The notes beneath the pieces are model-generated. The model saw only the letters and a list, made by a program, of their open reading frames with translations. It was not told the origin of the DNA and did no database searches. A stretch of DNA of 64,000 nt from Hydrangea macrophylla (taxonomy: Eukaryota; Streptophyta; Magnoliopsida; Cornales; Hydrangeaceae). This document shows, piece by piece, positions 47,901 through 57,033 of this stretch (position 1 is the first letter of the stretch; each line of letters begins with the position of its first letter). The stretch spans positions 99,956,140-100,020,139 of the forward strand of contig CM066992.1 in NCBI GenBank assembly GCA_033977485.1, given 5' to 3'. A program made the position numbers and the translations under genes.

Positions 47901-50527
47901 TCCGTAAACGGACGTCCGCTCCTGAGATTCCCCGTATATATATACACAATGAAATTGTTTAATTGGAGAATTTCAACCTCATCGGTGCCTTTCATTACAC
48001 AGGTCGGGCTCAAAGGAGAAGCGATGAATTTAGCTTCTCCGAGTGGAATTTCATCAGTTGATTGGATTACAGAGTCCTTGGTTGCATTAAAACAGCAGCC
48101 TTTAACATGGTATAAGGTATGGGAAAAATGGAAATGTCACTTTTTAGGCTGTGTTTAGTTCATAGATATAAGGGAAAGGAAAGGAAACAAAAAGGAGAAG
48201 GGAAACTGTTTCCCTTGTGTTTTGATCCATGCTTGAATATAGTAGATATTTTTAAAAAAAATTCATAGATATTTTTTTTTTGCTGATCATTTTTTAAAAA
48301 AATGATCAGCAAAAAAAAAAGATATTTTTAAAAAATGCGAGAATAAGAAGAAATCAAGAACGACCAAGGAAAATGACAAATTAAGAAAGAAAGTATTAGT
48401 CAAACTTTTCATCTCATGATGTATTTCTTCATTTTCCCCTCATTTTCTCCTTATGTTTTCTTTGATTTGGGAATTTACAGAAGGAAAGAAAAGGGAAGGG
48501 AGACGGAGAAGGAAAAACAATATCCATAGTGTTTCCTTCAAGAACAAAAAAAATTGAACTACCGAAGGCAATCAAAAGAAAGACGAAGGAACTCGATTCA
48601 TAATATACAAATTTTTTGATTTGCTTTTCATCCTATTTTCTTTTCCTTCCTATTTCACTCATTGTTTACTTAGTAACCAAACAAATAAATAATTTTTCTT
48701 AGCTTTTTTTTTTTTAATTTTTCTTTTGCCTAACTAAATCCATGATCCGAATGGTGTCTTAGCAGCCAAACAAAAAAGGTCTTTTTCTTCTTGTTCTCTT
48801 TCCTTTTCCTTCTTTAAATCTGCAAACAAAAAGGGGTATAATAACAATTGTCTTTTTTTGTTGATGAATAATAACAATTTTCTGCTATCCTAGATTCTAA
48901 GGCTCTGTTTGGTTTACGGATTTAGAGAAGGAAAAGGTGAACAAGAAAGAAAACCGTTCCCTCGTGTTTCCCCTTTTATTTTCTTTCATACTTAACATTA
49001 AAAATTAAGAATTTCTTAGATATAATTATAATATAAGGGGAAAAAAAGGAAGGGAAATGACTCACAAGATACAATTATTATTATTATCATTTTAATTTTT
49101 GAATTTATTCTCTTTTCTTTCCTACTGTCCTCGTCATTTTCCTTACTAACAAACGAAGGAAATTGTTTTCATCTATATTTTCTTTTCTTTTCTTTTCTTT
49201 TCTTTTCCCTCACTAAATACAAGAACCAAACAAAGCCTAATAATGTGAAACGTCAACAACAGTAGTGTTAGTTCAATTTTCTATTGTAATCTGCAGGTAC
49301 AATTCAATGCACCAGAAGGAGATGAGCCCTTGGCCCTAGACATGGGCAGTATGGGAAAGGGTCAAGCATGGATAAATGGGCAGAGTATTGGAAGATATTG
49401 GACTCTTCATGCTAATGGTAATTGCAATGGCTGCAGTTATTCGGGTACCTTCCGAACAACAAAGTGCCAAACCGGTTGCGGCCGACCAACTCAAAGATGG
49501 TATATAAGCACTCTGTAAAACTCTTATAGCATGTTTGGTTGTCTCTTGAATCTGAATCAGGACCGGTCCTGAGATGACAAAAATTGTCCGAATCGAACTT
49601 TTAAAGGGGCCTAAAAAATGAGACCTCTATAGGCCTAAAAATGATAAGTTTCATAGAGATTAGGAAGTAATTAGAAGAAAATAGGCCAAAAATTGAGGTC
49701 CCATGTGATTGCTTCGCCGCTTTGCCCCAGGGTGGCCCGCCCTGATCGGAATAGTCTCATTCAACTTTATATAAGAACTTTAAAGTAAAATTAATCATAA
49801 AGGCTGAATCCACTTAGGTAAATACTAAATAGTATTTTCCATTTCTATGCTTTTTCGGAATAGATAAAAATTCATGCTTTTAAGCATCATTTTCGAAATG
49901 AACACAATTTGTCTAAATGGAACCATTCAAGATCATCTTTTTTGCATTTTGCACCCTTGAACTATGCACCAATACGCAGTTCGAATCCCTCAATTTTTAT
50001 TTTTTATTTTGTAGCAATTTGATCTCTTAACTTCAAGCCAATTGCAATTTCAACCTTCCATAATTCCATTAGAGGAAGTTAGGAAAATGAGTCGCACAAT
50101 GCCACGTGGGGCAATATCAACCTTCCACGTGATGTGTTTCTGTCATTTTTAAGCTAATGTCCTAATATTGGCATTGCAATTGACCTAAAAGTCAATGGAC
50201 CAAATTGCAACAATTCAAAGATACCGGACAAAACTGCGAATTGGTACATAGTTCAAGGGTGCAAAATGCTCGTTTTACCCTCTTTATTTTGAAGTTAAAA
50301 TATGCATGCAATTGTTGTAACTAAACATGCCCTCATTGATGACTGAGATTATGCCTGACCATTTCATGCATTCTTTGCCCAATTCCTCTAAAAAATTTGG
50401 GTTTTGCAGGTACCATGTTCCTCGGTCTTGGTTACAGCCAACCCAAAATCTGTTAGTAGTTTTTGAAGAAATTGGTGGGGACACATCAAGGATTTCACTT
50501 GTGAAAAGATCACTGGTCAGTTTATAG
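38966..50527 (+). CDS. BGAL: Beta-galactosidase, glycoside hydrolase family 35 (18 exons)
   Basis: Exons: 38966-39133, 39249-39344, 39459-39571, 39693-39759, 39883-39975, 40958-41101, 41519-41607, 41687-41792, 42696-42783, 43036-43154, 44463-44627, 45705-45883, 45976-46085, 46774-46883, 47598-47708, 48003-48116, 49297-49499, 50410-50527. They total 2193 nt, 730 residues, all GT-AG and in frame. A hydrophobic N-terminus (about residues 1-25) suggests secretion to the apoplast. GH35 signature [13 protein letters not shown] spans exons 5-6 with acid/base Glu183; the nucleophile is Glu252 in [26 protein letters not shown] and [11 protein letters not shown] follow. The C-terminal half has the usual jelly-roll motifs ([33 protein letters not shown]). 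Such enzymes release galactose from cell-wall galactans and arabinogalactans. It ends at VKRSLVSL without a SUEL lectin domain, like several plant BGALs of about 730 residues. Closest recalled clade is BGAL3-like. Introns are stuffed with MITEs. Confidence 0.93.
40107..40555. mobile_element. MITE-like sequence in beta-galactosidase intron 5
   Basis: CTGTTTGGATACAGAGAAGA on the left and CTGAGTCCCTCAATCCAAAC on the right form degenerate inverted ends; a (T)CCAAACGGGAGAAG motif is internal. Borders uncertain. Confidence 0.45.
41798..41962 (+). repeat. Tandem duplication of 83 bp in intron 8
   Basis: 41798-41880 and 41881-41962 are nearly identical, differing by one T in TGGTTTATGAG versus TGGTTATGAG. 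A recent duplication outside the exons. Confidence 0.95.
42030..42555. mobile_element. Two adjacent Tourist-like MITE copies in intron 8
   Basis: The first ends ATTCATGAACCAAACGGAGC at about 42359. A partial second copy repeats the right half (GAAATAAAAGGAATTGAAAT to the same end at about 42552), followed by TTAG in both cases. Confidence 0.7.
43308..43608. mobile_element. Tourist-like MITE in intron 10
   Basis: Begins CGCTCTGTTTGGTTCATCCG and ends TAAATCCACAAACCAAAGGG. Same family as the other intron copies. Confidence 0.7.
43654..43952. mobile_element. Tourist-like MITE in intron 10, second copy
   Basis: Begins GGGCTCTGTTTGGTTCATGG and ends GAAATCTGCAAACCTAACAG. Confidence 0.75.
44186..44441. 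mobile_element. MITE with TIR GGCTTAGTTTGGCC in intron 10
   Basis: Opposite-orientation copy of the element at 9239-9524 (shared AAGTGACACATTACTCTTCA on one strand). It is flanked by TTA on both sides, as expected for PIF/Harbinger. Confidence 0.75.
45030..45610. mobile_element. Two abutting Tourist-like MITE copies in intron 11
   Basis: GGCTCTGATTGGTTCATGGA starts the first, whose right end (ACTAAATCCAAGAACC) runs into a second, degenerate copy ending CACTAAATCCATCAACCAAC. Confidence 0.65.
46110..46381. mobile_element. Tourist-like MITE in intron 13 with TTA duplication
   Basis: GGCTCTGTTTGGTTCATG ... GCAAACCAAACAAAGCC, flanked by TTA at 46107-46109 and 46382-46384. 272 bp. Confidence 0.85.
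46385..46687. mobile_element. Tourist-like MITE copy directly adjoining the previous one
   Basis: Begins GGACATGTTTGGTTCATGGA right after the TTA of the preceding copy and ends TCTGCAAATCACACGGAGCC. Confidence 0.7.
47039..47400. mobile_element. Degenerate Tourist-like MITE in intron 14
   Basis: The left end GATTGGTTCATGGGTTTAGT is preserved. The interior holds a foreign inverted insert (GCATGGTAACGTTGTGGT and its complement at 47108-47235). Confidence 0.55.
47768..47932. mobile_element. Hairpin MITE in intron 15
   Basis: Long arms: GTTTACGGACTTCCCTTTAG with TTTTCGTCGCTAAAGGTG on the left and their complements (CACCTTTAGCGACGAAAA, GTCCGTAAACGGACGTCC) on the right. Flanked by (TA)n. Confidence 0.75.
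48148..48760. mobile_element. Degenerate Tourist-like MITE pair in intron 16
   Basis: Left end GGCTGTGTTTAGTTCATAGA; a right end resembling CTAAATCCATGATCCGAATGG is at about 48733-48752. The interior contains a near-perfect palindrome at 48271-48320. Confidence 0.5.
48271..48320. repeat. Near-perfect palindrome, arms of about 24 bp
   Basis: TTTTTTGCTGATCATTTTTT followed at once by AAAAAAATGATCAGCAAAAA, with no visible loop beyond the A/T junction. Confidence 0.9.
48901..49237. mobile_element. Tourist-like MITE in intron 16 with TAA duplication
   Basis: GGCTCTGTTTGGTTTACGG ... AAGAACCAAACAAAGCC, flanked by TAA at 48898-48900 and 49238-49240. 337 bp. Confidence 0.85.
49558..49744. mobile_element. 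Short hAT-like MITE in intron 17
   Basis: 187 bp beginning CAGGACCGGTCCTG and ending GGCCCGCCCTG. Flanks ATCTGAAT (49550-49557) and ATCGGAAT (49745-49752) give an 8-bp duplication with one mismatch. Confidence 0.8.
49938..50278. mobile_element. MULE-like MITE in intron 17
   Basis: TTTTGCACCCTTGAACTATG on the left and CATAGTTCAAGGGTGCAAAA on the right, with GGGTAAAACGAGC at the outer right end. Family member of 21036-21350. Confidence 0.7.
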
Positions 50528-50684
50528 AGATCAAAGATCTAGATACTTCAACTGTTACTTTTCAACCCTGAAACCAAGTTGAAGGTGAAGATTGAACATG
50601 CAATGTGTTAGTATATGATTTTGTGTGTTATTATGGGGAAATCAAACCCCAATAAGTGTAAATTTTTCTACGGATTTTTTTTTA

Positions 50685-51515
50685 GGGTTAATTACACTTT
50701 ACCCCATGTGGTTTGACTCGATGTCACTTTCTCCCTGTGGTTTAAAATTGACCACTTAATTCTCCTGTGCTTTTGGGTAAAGTGTCACCGCTAAAATTAG
50801 TGACCACTTTACCTCCTGTGGTTTGGTCCAATGATACTTTACATTTCTATGGTTTGATCTGATGACACTTTAACCCCGTTATTTCGGGTATAGTGTCAAT
50901 TGAACACTAATTATAGCGGTGATACTTTATTTGAAAACACATAGGATTGAGTGATCAATTTTATACTATAGGAATAAAGCGACTATCGAACCACACCACA
51001 AGTAATAAAATTCGAGACCACATCTTATAGGTGACACATAGGTGCCAACTAGAGAGAAGAAGCCACGTAGCCAGAAGGTCACTATCACTACCTTTTATAC
51101 AGGTACGTTATTGTAAAAACATCTTATTTATTTATTTATTATCATTATTATTATTTATATTTTGTGTGTGTGTGTCAAAATGCTGGTGAGTCGTGGTCTT
51201 TGTGCCACATTGTTTCTTACCCCATCTACATGGTATGGTGGTCATGTCGTTCCACTTATATGCCACGTTTTGACGGCGGAAGGGGATTGGACAATTAGTT
51301 CTATTTAATTGATAGTCTCGGGGCTAATAATATATACCTTCCTCATGGTATAACTTAGTCCCCTATATAATTGTTGAGTTTCTAACTCACTTGGTCTCTT
51401 TATATGAAGTCTTTACAAGTTATTATGAAACTGAGATATGGGGGACTAAGTTATACCATGGGGGAGGTGATATTATTAATCCCGGGACTATCAATTAAAT
51501 AGAACTAATTGATGG
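50685..51515. mobile_element. Degenerate MITEs downstream of beta-galactosidase
   Basis: 50685-51005 has MULE-MITE-like ends (GGGTTAATTACACTTTACCCC). 51290-51515 is a separate hairpin: GTTCTATTTAATTGATAGTC and TATAACTTAGTCCCC with exact or near complements on the right. An AATAAG that could serve BGAL 3'-end formation lies near 50651. Confidence 0.55.
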
Positions 51516-52467
51516 GGGACTATTCTGTTAAAATAGACAATTAATCCCAAGCAAAGTGGTCTTGCTAAACACTGAATTATTTAATTAAATAGGACTATTA
51601 ATCCAATCTTACACTATCCTCTTCTTAATCTTGCAAAACAAACGAGGCCATTGGGTACCCCTACAATTAATACCAAAATTCTTATGTGGGGGCATGGATG
51701 GGGCTGAAATTACAGTTGATCTGCATAATGGACTAGTCCTTTTCTGATGGTAGGGGGTCCCAAGTTTATTTATTTATTTATTTTCTATTCTCCTCATTTC
51801 TGCCTAAAAAATAAAGTTGAAATCTAAGGAATGAGGGCGATGACATACTTGACCCCAGAAAAAGACATGAATGCCAACTACTCTGAACCCTAGCTTACCA
51901 AGAGCATCTTGAGACATTCACATTCGACATAAGGATTGTTTTAGCAAAAACTGCTCTTATAATTAATTAGGATTGCTATTGGCAAAAAGTAGTTTTTAAT
52001 TGGTTCTAGCCAATCACAATTTTTTAATATTATTTACGACCGCATTGCAATTTTGCTCAACACCATTGCCTATCCAAAACCAAGTTTGGCCATAAGCTGA
52101 GCCAAACGGGTTATCTTTTGGGTGTAGAGAAAAGATGCACAATGGTCTGTTCTAAAAAATACATGAATTTTTTTTTCTGTTTTTTTTTTTTTTTTGTGTT
52201 ATTTATTTTTTGGATGGTTTGATGTGCAAGAGCGGAGTTAGGATTTTTTATTAGAGGCAATTTTTTGAGTATATTTATGCAAATTTATGAACAAAATTGA
52301 TTTTATATCACCGTTTTTCGATAATAAGAATTGATAGTTTATTGTAATTTGTTAAATTTAACCGATGGTAGAACATTTTGGGTTGTACTAAATTAAAAAA
52401 GTGATAAAAAAAAAAGATAATGAGACAAAAAAATTGTACTACGCAAGATGTTCTGGTTTAACATAAA
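51516..52467. other. Intergenic, no gene
   Basis: AT-rich, with homopolymer runs. Nothing recognised. Confidence 0.45.
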
Positions 52468-52543
52468 AGTCGACTATCGGAGTCAAACCGATGAACATCG
52501 CTTTACGAATGCGTTGCTCTAACCTCTGAGCTAAAAATGCTCA
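52468..52543 (-). pseudogene. tRNA-Thr-like pseudogene, probably plastid-derived
   Basis: The minus strand reads TTAGCTCAGAGGTTAGAGCA (D arm), an anticodon-arm region GCATTCGTAAAGCG, and ATCGGTTTGACTCCGAT (intact 5-bp T arm). This closely resembles the plastid trnT-UGU as I recall it, with the anticodon loop now reading CGT. The anticodon stem has mismatches and the acceptor stem does not pair, so it is a degraded nuclear copy rather than a working tRNA. Confidence 0.6.
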
Positions 52544-53515
52544 CGTAACATAAATATATAGGGATAATTAAAATTCAGTCTATTATCAGTGGAGTATTAA
52601 AAAGTCAGTCAAGTCCTTTATTAAAAATAGGGGCAAATACACTTTAGTACCCTATACTTTCACCGAAATTTCATTTTGGGCCCTGTACTTCCAATTGTAA
52701 CACTTAAGGCCCTGTAGTTTCAATTTCGTTGCAATGTCGGCCCTGCCACTAACACCGTTAGTGCACTTGGACGGAAAAATCACGTGCAATGCACATGTCT
52801 ACTTATTAATTCCATATTGGTACCCTATAGTTTTGGCGAAGTTTCACTTTGGGCCCTAGATTATTATTTCATACACTTTGGTCCCTGTAATTTAGATTTG
52901 TTGTAATGTGGGACCTACCTCTTACCAAATGATTGCTTTTATTTATTAAGAGATATTTAAAAAGTTGTTAGGTGTTTGATAATGCACTACTTAATTAAAA
53001 AACAGTCAAAAATTCACTAAAAACTGTAAGTGAATTTTTTTTTTACTCAAAAGTAGTTTATTTCATTACTTGAAATACTGTTTTTGGTATTGCGAATTCA
53101 ATCTCTTAAAATTTTCCTTAAAATTTAACACTTGAAGTGATTGTTTGTTTCAAACAATCTACTTTTTCTATTTTACAAAATAGTCACTTTTATTTCTTAA
53201 AATCCGCAAATCGCTGAACAATTAAGCTAACCAAACACTTGCATTTTACAAAATAATCACTTTTATCTGTTAAATTTTGCAATTCATTACTTAATTTGCG
53301 AAATTCAACTAACCCAGGTAGGCTTTTAATAATCTTTGGTCCATGTGAGAATCCTCACCCACACATACACATATGGATCACATGATACAAGAAAACATAA
53401 AAATAAATAAATAAATAAAAGAAAAACAGATTAATATCACAATTACACTCCACATGAAACCACATATGAAAATTATATATCTATATATATAACATGAACC
53501 TCAACACAAGTAAGA

Positions 53516-53587
53516 AAAAGGATGACGAATCTTAAGAAGCCAGTTCTTGCGAAGCATCGCTTTTAACTGGCGGCGTGAACTTCCCAT
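53516..53587 (-). pseudogene. Captured first coding segment of an ABCA1-like full-size ABC transporter
   Basis: Minus-strand ATG at 53587 opens [18 protein letters not shown], continuing KIRHPF, then diverges to a stop at 53501. This 24-residue start is, from memory, the highly conserved N-terminus of plant ABC transporter A family member 1. Upstream on the minus strand lies a pyrimidine-rich, (CT)n-containing stretch to about 53710 that looks like a 5' UTR. No ATP-binding or membrane domain is included, so no transporter can be made. Identity is strong for so short a piece but rests on recall. Confidence 0.75.
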
Positions 53588-53641
53588 CTTATTCTTCTTC
53601 TTCCTTTCTCTCATCAAAGCCCCAAACTTCTCACAGAGGAT

Positions 53642-53678
<37 letters not shown>

Positions 53679-53894
53679 AATTAAGAGTGAGAGAGTTTTA
53701 GAGAGAGAAAGAGAGTGAGAGGAGTTCCGAAAAAGGTACATATCTAAGGTTGAGGAATATGTTGGTGACTATTTCCCTCGATATTCATCCTCAATTTCGC
53801 CATTTTGTCTTCTGAGTTGGGAGTTTTCACTTTTCACCATGACAAGCCCTAATTTTAGGTTAAAAAGGGAAAGTGATTAAGAAGCTGAGGTGAT

Positions 53895-54138
53895 TTGGCG
53901 CCTAAATGGGCTCACGTGGTCCCCACGTGGGGTTTTCAGTCCATTTGGGCTAATGGTGTTAGTAATCGTCCTTGATTGAAACAAAAGTGAAAACTATAGG
54001 GCCCTAAGTGTTACAATTGGCGCCTAAATGGGCTCACGTGGTCCCCACGTGGGGTTTTCCGTCCATTTGGGCTAACGGTGTTAGTAATCGTCCTTGATTG
54101 AAACAAAAGTGAAACTAGAGGGCCCTAAGTGTTACAAT
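53895..54138. repeat. 122-bp tandem duplication near the right end of the MULE
   Basis: Two units both contain TTGGCGCCTAAATGGGCTCA and GTCCATTTGGGCTAA.GGTGT; very few differences. Confidence 0.9.
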
Positions 54139-54211
54139 TGGAAGTACAGGGCCCAAAATGAAATTTCGGTGAAAGTATAGGGTACCAAAGTGTATTTGCC
54201 CCTTAAAAATA

Positions 54212-54668
54212 AAAGGAAGTTTATATAAAGTCACTAAATTAAAAATGCATCAACTTTTTGTCTAAAATGCCTAAAATACCCCTCTTTCTTTGGTCTTTCT
54301 CTCTCTCTCTCTCCTCACATGGCCACCACCACCACCACCGGCAGCCACCTCCACCAGTCGTTGCCGCCACCACCTCCGGCCGCAGCCACCACCACTGGTC
54401 ATCATTGGCCGCCGCCGCCGCCACCACCACCACCACCACCACCTCTCTCATTTTTTTTTTCTCTCTCTCTATATATATGTATACATGAGTATATATATAT
54501 CTAATATATGGCCACCATCATCCCTACCTCTCTATCCCTTATCTCTCTTCTTACCACCACCACCACCACCACAAGCCACCTCCATCATCCACCACCGCCA
54601 TTACAGGAAAAAATAAAGAACGAGAGAGGTAAAGTTTTTGGAGCAACTGTCCAAACCGAAGGAGCAAC
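54212..54668. repeat. Remainder of the left arm of the outer MULE
   Basis: Contains (CT)n, (CCA)n/(CCG)n low-complexity blocks and the inner motif GGAGCAACTGTCCAAACC. Open frames rich in Thr, Pro or His here reflect the trinucleotide repeats. Confidence 0.8.
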
Positions 54669-56804
54669 TATAACACCCACATTTGTGTTATGTCATTTGC
54701 ATTACATTGTCATGCATGATAATGTGATGTGGCGTGTCTTATGACACATGTTTGAGTGAGTTTTGACTCACGAGTTGATTTGGGTGTCTGTATTAGAGAA
54801 CCCTCTGAAACTGTGGTGATTGAGGATTTGTTATTGTGACGTCTCTCCGAGTATGAGACGGTCACTGTGGAACATTTTAAATGTTTATCTGAAAATAAAT
54901 GTTTACCTGTGTATTTCAATATCTGCATTATTTTCTGTTTTAGAATTTATTTCTGTTGTTAGATTTAGTATCCTGGTGAGGACGAATGAACACGCTATTA
55001 ATTTGGTAGGCTAATTAGCAACTTCGGAAACGTCATATAGAAATTCGCGTTTTAGCGACCAAACGAAACTTAGTCGAAAACTTTTATAATTTTGAAGTTT
55101 CACTCGTAAAGCTATGGATTAGCTGTGTAGAAAGTTTCAGAGACTGATTAGGAGTTTTGAAAACTCGTGGGGAGGTAAACGTAATTCTCAATAGTCTTGC
55201 CTATATATAGATAGAGATGGTTGAGATATTTTCATAAGTGTTAACCTAATTCCAAGAGGAGGCCAAAAGGGGGCTAGAGGGAGATTTTGTTGCTTCAAGC
55301 TTTGCGACGCCAAACGACGATCTTTTGTCAGTCTGTTTTCTCCCATATTTCATATTCGAGCTCCTCGAGGTAAGAGCTTCGTTTTGATATATGTTAGGGC
55401 TTGTTTGGCTAAGTTTTTCGAAAAGTTATTTTCTAGAATTTTTCATAAAAGTTGATAAATGGAATTGTGATTCATATGAATTGTACTAGACGGACTTCTA
55501 CACGTTCTTTGTACACGGGTTTTCTTTGGATCGAATTATAGGAGCGTTATTTGGAGGTGAGTGATTCAACTATGTTTTTGGAATGGTTTCTTGATATGTA
55601 TTCATGTTATGTTTGAATAGCATGTATTAATACTTAGAGATATCTTGTGTAGTTCATATTGGGCATTTATATTGATAAGTAGGCCCAATAGCACGATGAA
55701 ATGTTTTGATTACCGCGAGCATGGTGATATGTATTTGAGCATGTTAAGTTGCTTATTTGGGTCAGAAGGAGCACGTGGTCACCGTGCCATTTTGTGGAGC
55801 CGATATAGGCATTAAGGTCGCACGATTGAAGAGAAGAATCGTGGGTCTTACCCTTTCGCGTGGACTTATTGGCGAGGAGTCGCGGATTGGGAGTATGGAC
55901 GGGCACGTGAGTCTCCGGCGACTAGTATGAAATGTAGAGATGTGAATGCGGACATGTTTATCATTCATGTACATATGTTGATTTATTCACTAAGCATTAG
56001 CTTAAACAAATCGAAATATGTGTGGTTATTCAAATAACCATTGCAGGTGTAAATGCTGGCGAGGAATCGCAGAAGTGAGCACGAGGGTTGGGAGTTCGCT
56101 TGGGAGGCAACTTGCATGCTGACCTTGTAGTTTTGGGACAATAGGATGTTGTAATAAGAATTTTTATCGTTTTAACTTATGGTTAATTTCGTATGATAGA
56201 ATGGATTTAAATCGTTGTAATAGTAAGTGACATGTTGTAATCCTGCTTTAGAAATGTTTTAATACAACTAGGATTACTTTGGATTGAGTTTGGTTTGAGT
56301 GGTTGATCCTTGGTGAAAGTTAGGAAGCTTTTAAAACTTGAAATTCTGCAGATTGGGCTGCTGCCAGGGGAGCAGTCGACTGGTCCTGTGTTCAGTCGAC
56401 TGAACCCCTGTGCCTGCTAGCTACTGCTTGTTAATATGGTAAAAGCAGTCGACTGGGCCTTGCCTCAGTCGACTGGACCTCTGTAGGATAATGTGTTCTT
56501 TTTTATTCTGCCTGATTCAGTCGACTGGTCCCTGATTCAGTCGACTGAAAGCTGGAGACCTCAGTCGACTGACCCTAGTCTCAGTCGACTGGAATTGCTA
56601 TTAAACCCTTTTGAAAACTCCCTGCCTTCTTCAGTCGACGGAGCAGTCGACTGAGCAGTCGACTGAACCTCTGGGTTCAAATGTGTTTTGTTTTCCGCTG
56701 CGTGTGTTCTTCAAATTAAACTTTTGGGAACGTTAATGAATTGGGTTAGCCTCGGTGGCGTGCCACGGGCTCCGGTTCCGCTATTGTGGGATCGGGCTGT
56801 GACA
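54669..56804 (+). repeat. 5' LTR of Ty3/gypsy element
   Basis: Begins TATAACACCC and ends GGGCTGTGACA, 2136 bp. Collinear and nearly identical to 61614-63389 except for indels in the latter. The start (TA rather than TG) agrees with the solo LTR at 28291, whose borders are fixed by a target duplication. Confidence 0.88.
56370..56665. repeat. Cluster of the palindrome CAGTCGACTG in the 5' LTR
   Basis: Ten perfect copies plus one variant (CAGTCGACGG) in about 300 bp, unevenly spaced, ending about 140 bp before the LTR end. Confidence 0.92.
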
Positions 56805-56809
56805 TTTAG

Positions 56810-56826
56810 TGGTATCATAGCATAAG
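56810..56826 (+). promoter_or_regulatory. Primer-binding site (initiator Met tRNA type)
   Basis: TGGTATCATAGC, five bases after the 5' LTR. The usual plant PBS complementary to the initiator Met tRNA is TGGTATCAGAGC, so this has one mismatch in the first 12 bases. Confidence 0.75.
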
Positions 56827-57033
56827 TTTAGAGCCTTGGGAACGAGTGACGTTATATATGCTGAGTGACGTCGAGTGGAGTGTGTAATTGTGAAGATAAT
56901 GGTTATCATTGTAGAAATGCTTCATATGTTAGCCTTTGTTGATTGTGATGAACTGTGCACATATATCTATATTGTGGCATAGCATGCATGGTCATTATGC
57001 ATTGAACTCAACAGGGGAAATATTTATAACGTT

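Larger units (their letters stand above)
52630..54202 (-). mobile_element. Pack-MULE-like element carrying an ABCA1-like first exon
   Basis: The ends read GGGGCAAATACACTTT inwards from both sides; about 95 bp of the TIR is nearly identical (ACCCTATACTTTCACCGAAA, CATTTTGGGCCCTGTACTTC). Flanked by TTAAAAATA (52621-52629 and 54203-54211), a 9-bp duplication. The right side is enlarged by a 122-bp tandem duplication (units 53895-54016 and 54017-54138), the left by a diverged second TIR-like block near 52817-52915. Interior about 53340-53870 contains host-like 5' UTR and coding sequence on the minus strand. No transposase. Confidence 0.85.

Noticed and set aside
53720..53840. Minus-strand frame MVKSENSQLRRQNGEIEDE inside the Pack-MULE
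   Set aside because: Only 23 codons, no recognised family; more likely an upstream ORF or chance reading in captured leader sequence.
54239..54616. Pro-, His- or Thr-rich frames starting MATTTTTG
   Set aside because: Low-complexity (CCA)n/(CCG)n sequence in the arm of the outer MULE, mirrored in the right arm at 63539-63814; no evidence of a gene.
55667..55974. Minus-strand frames in the 5' LTR, repeated in the 3' LTR at 62389-62675
   Set aside because: They repeat because the LTRs are duplicates; no independent coding evidence.
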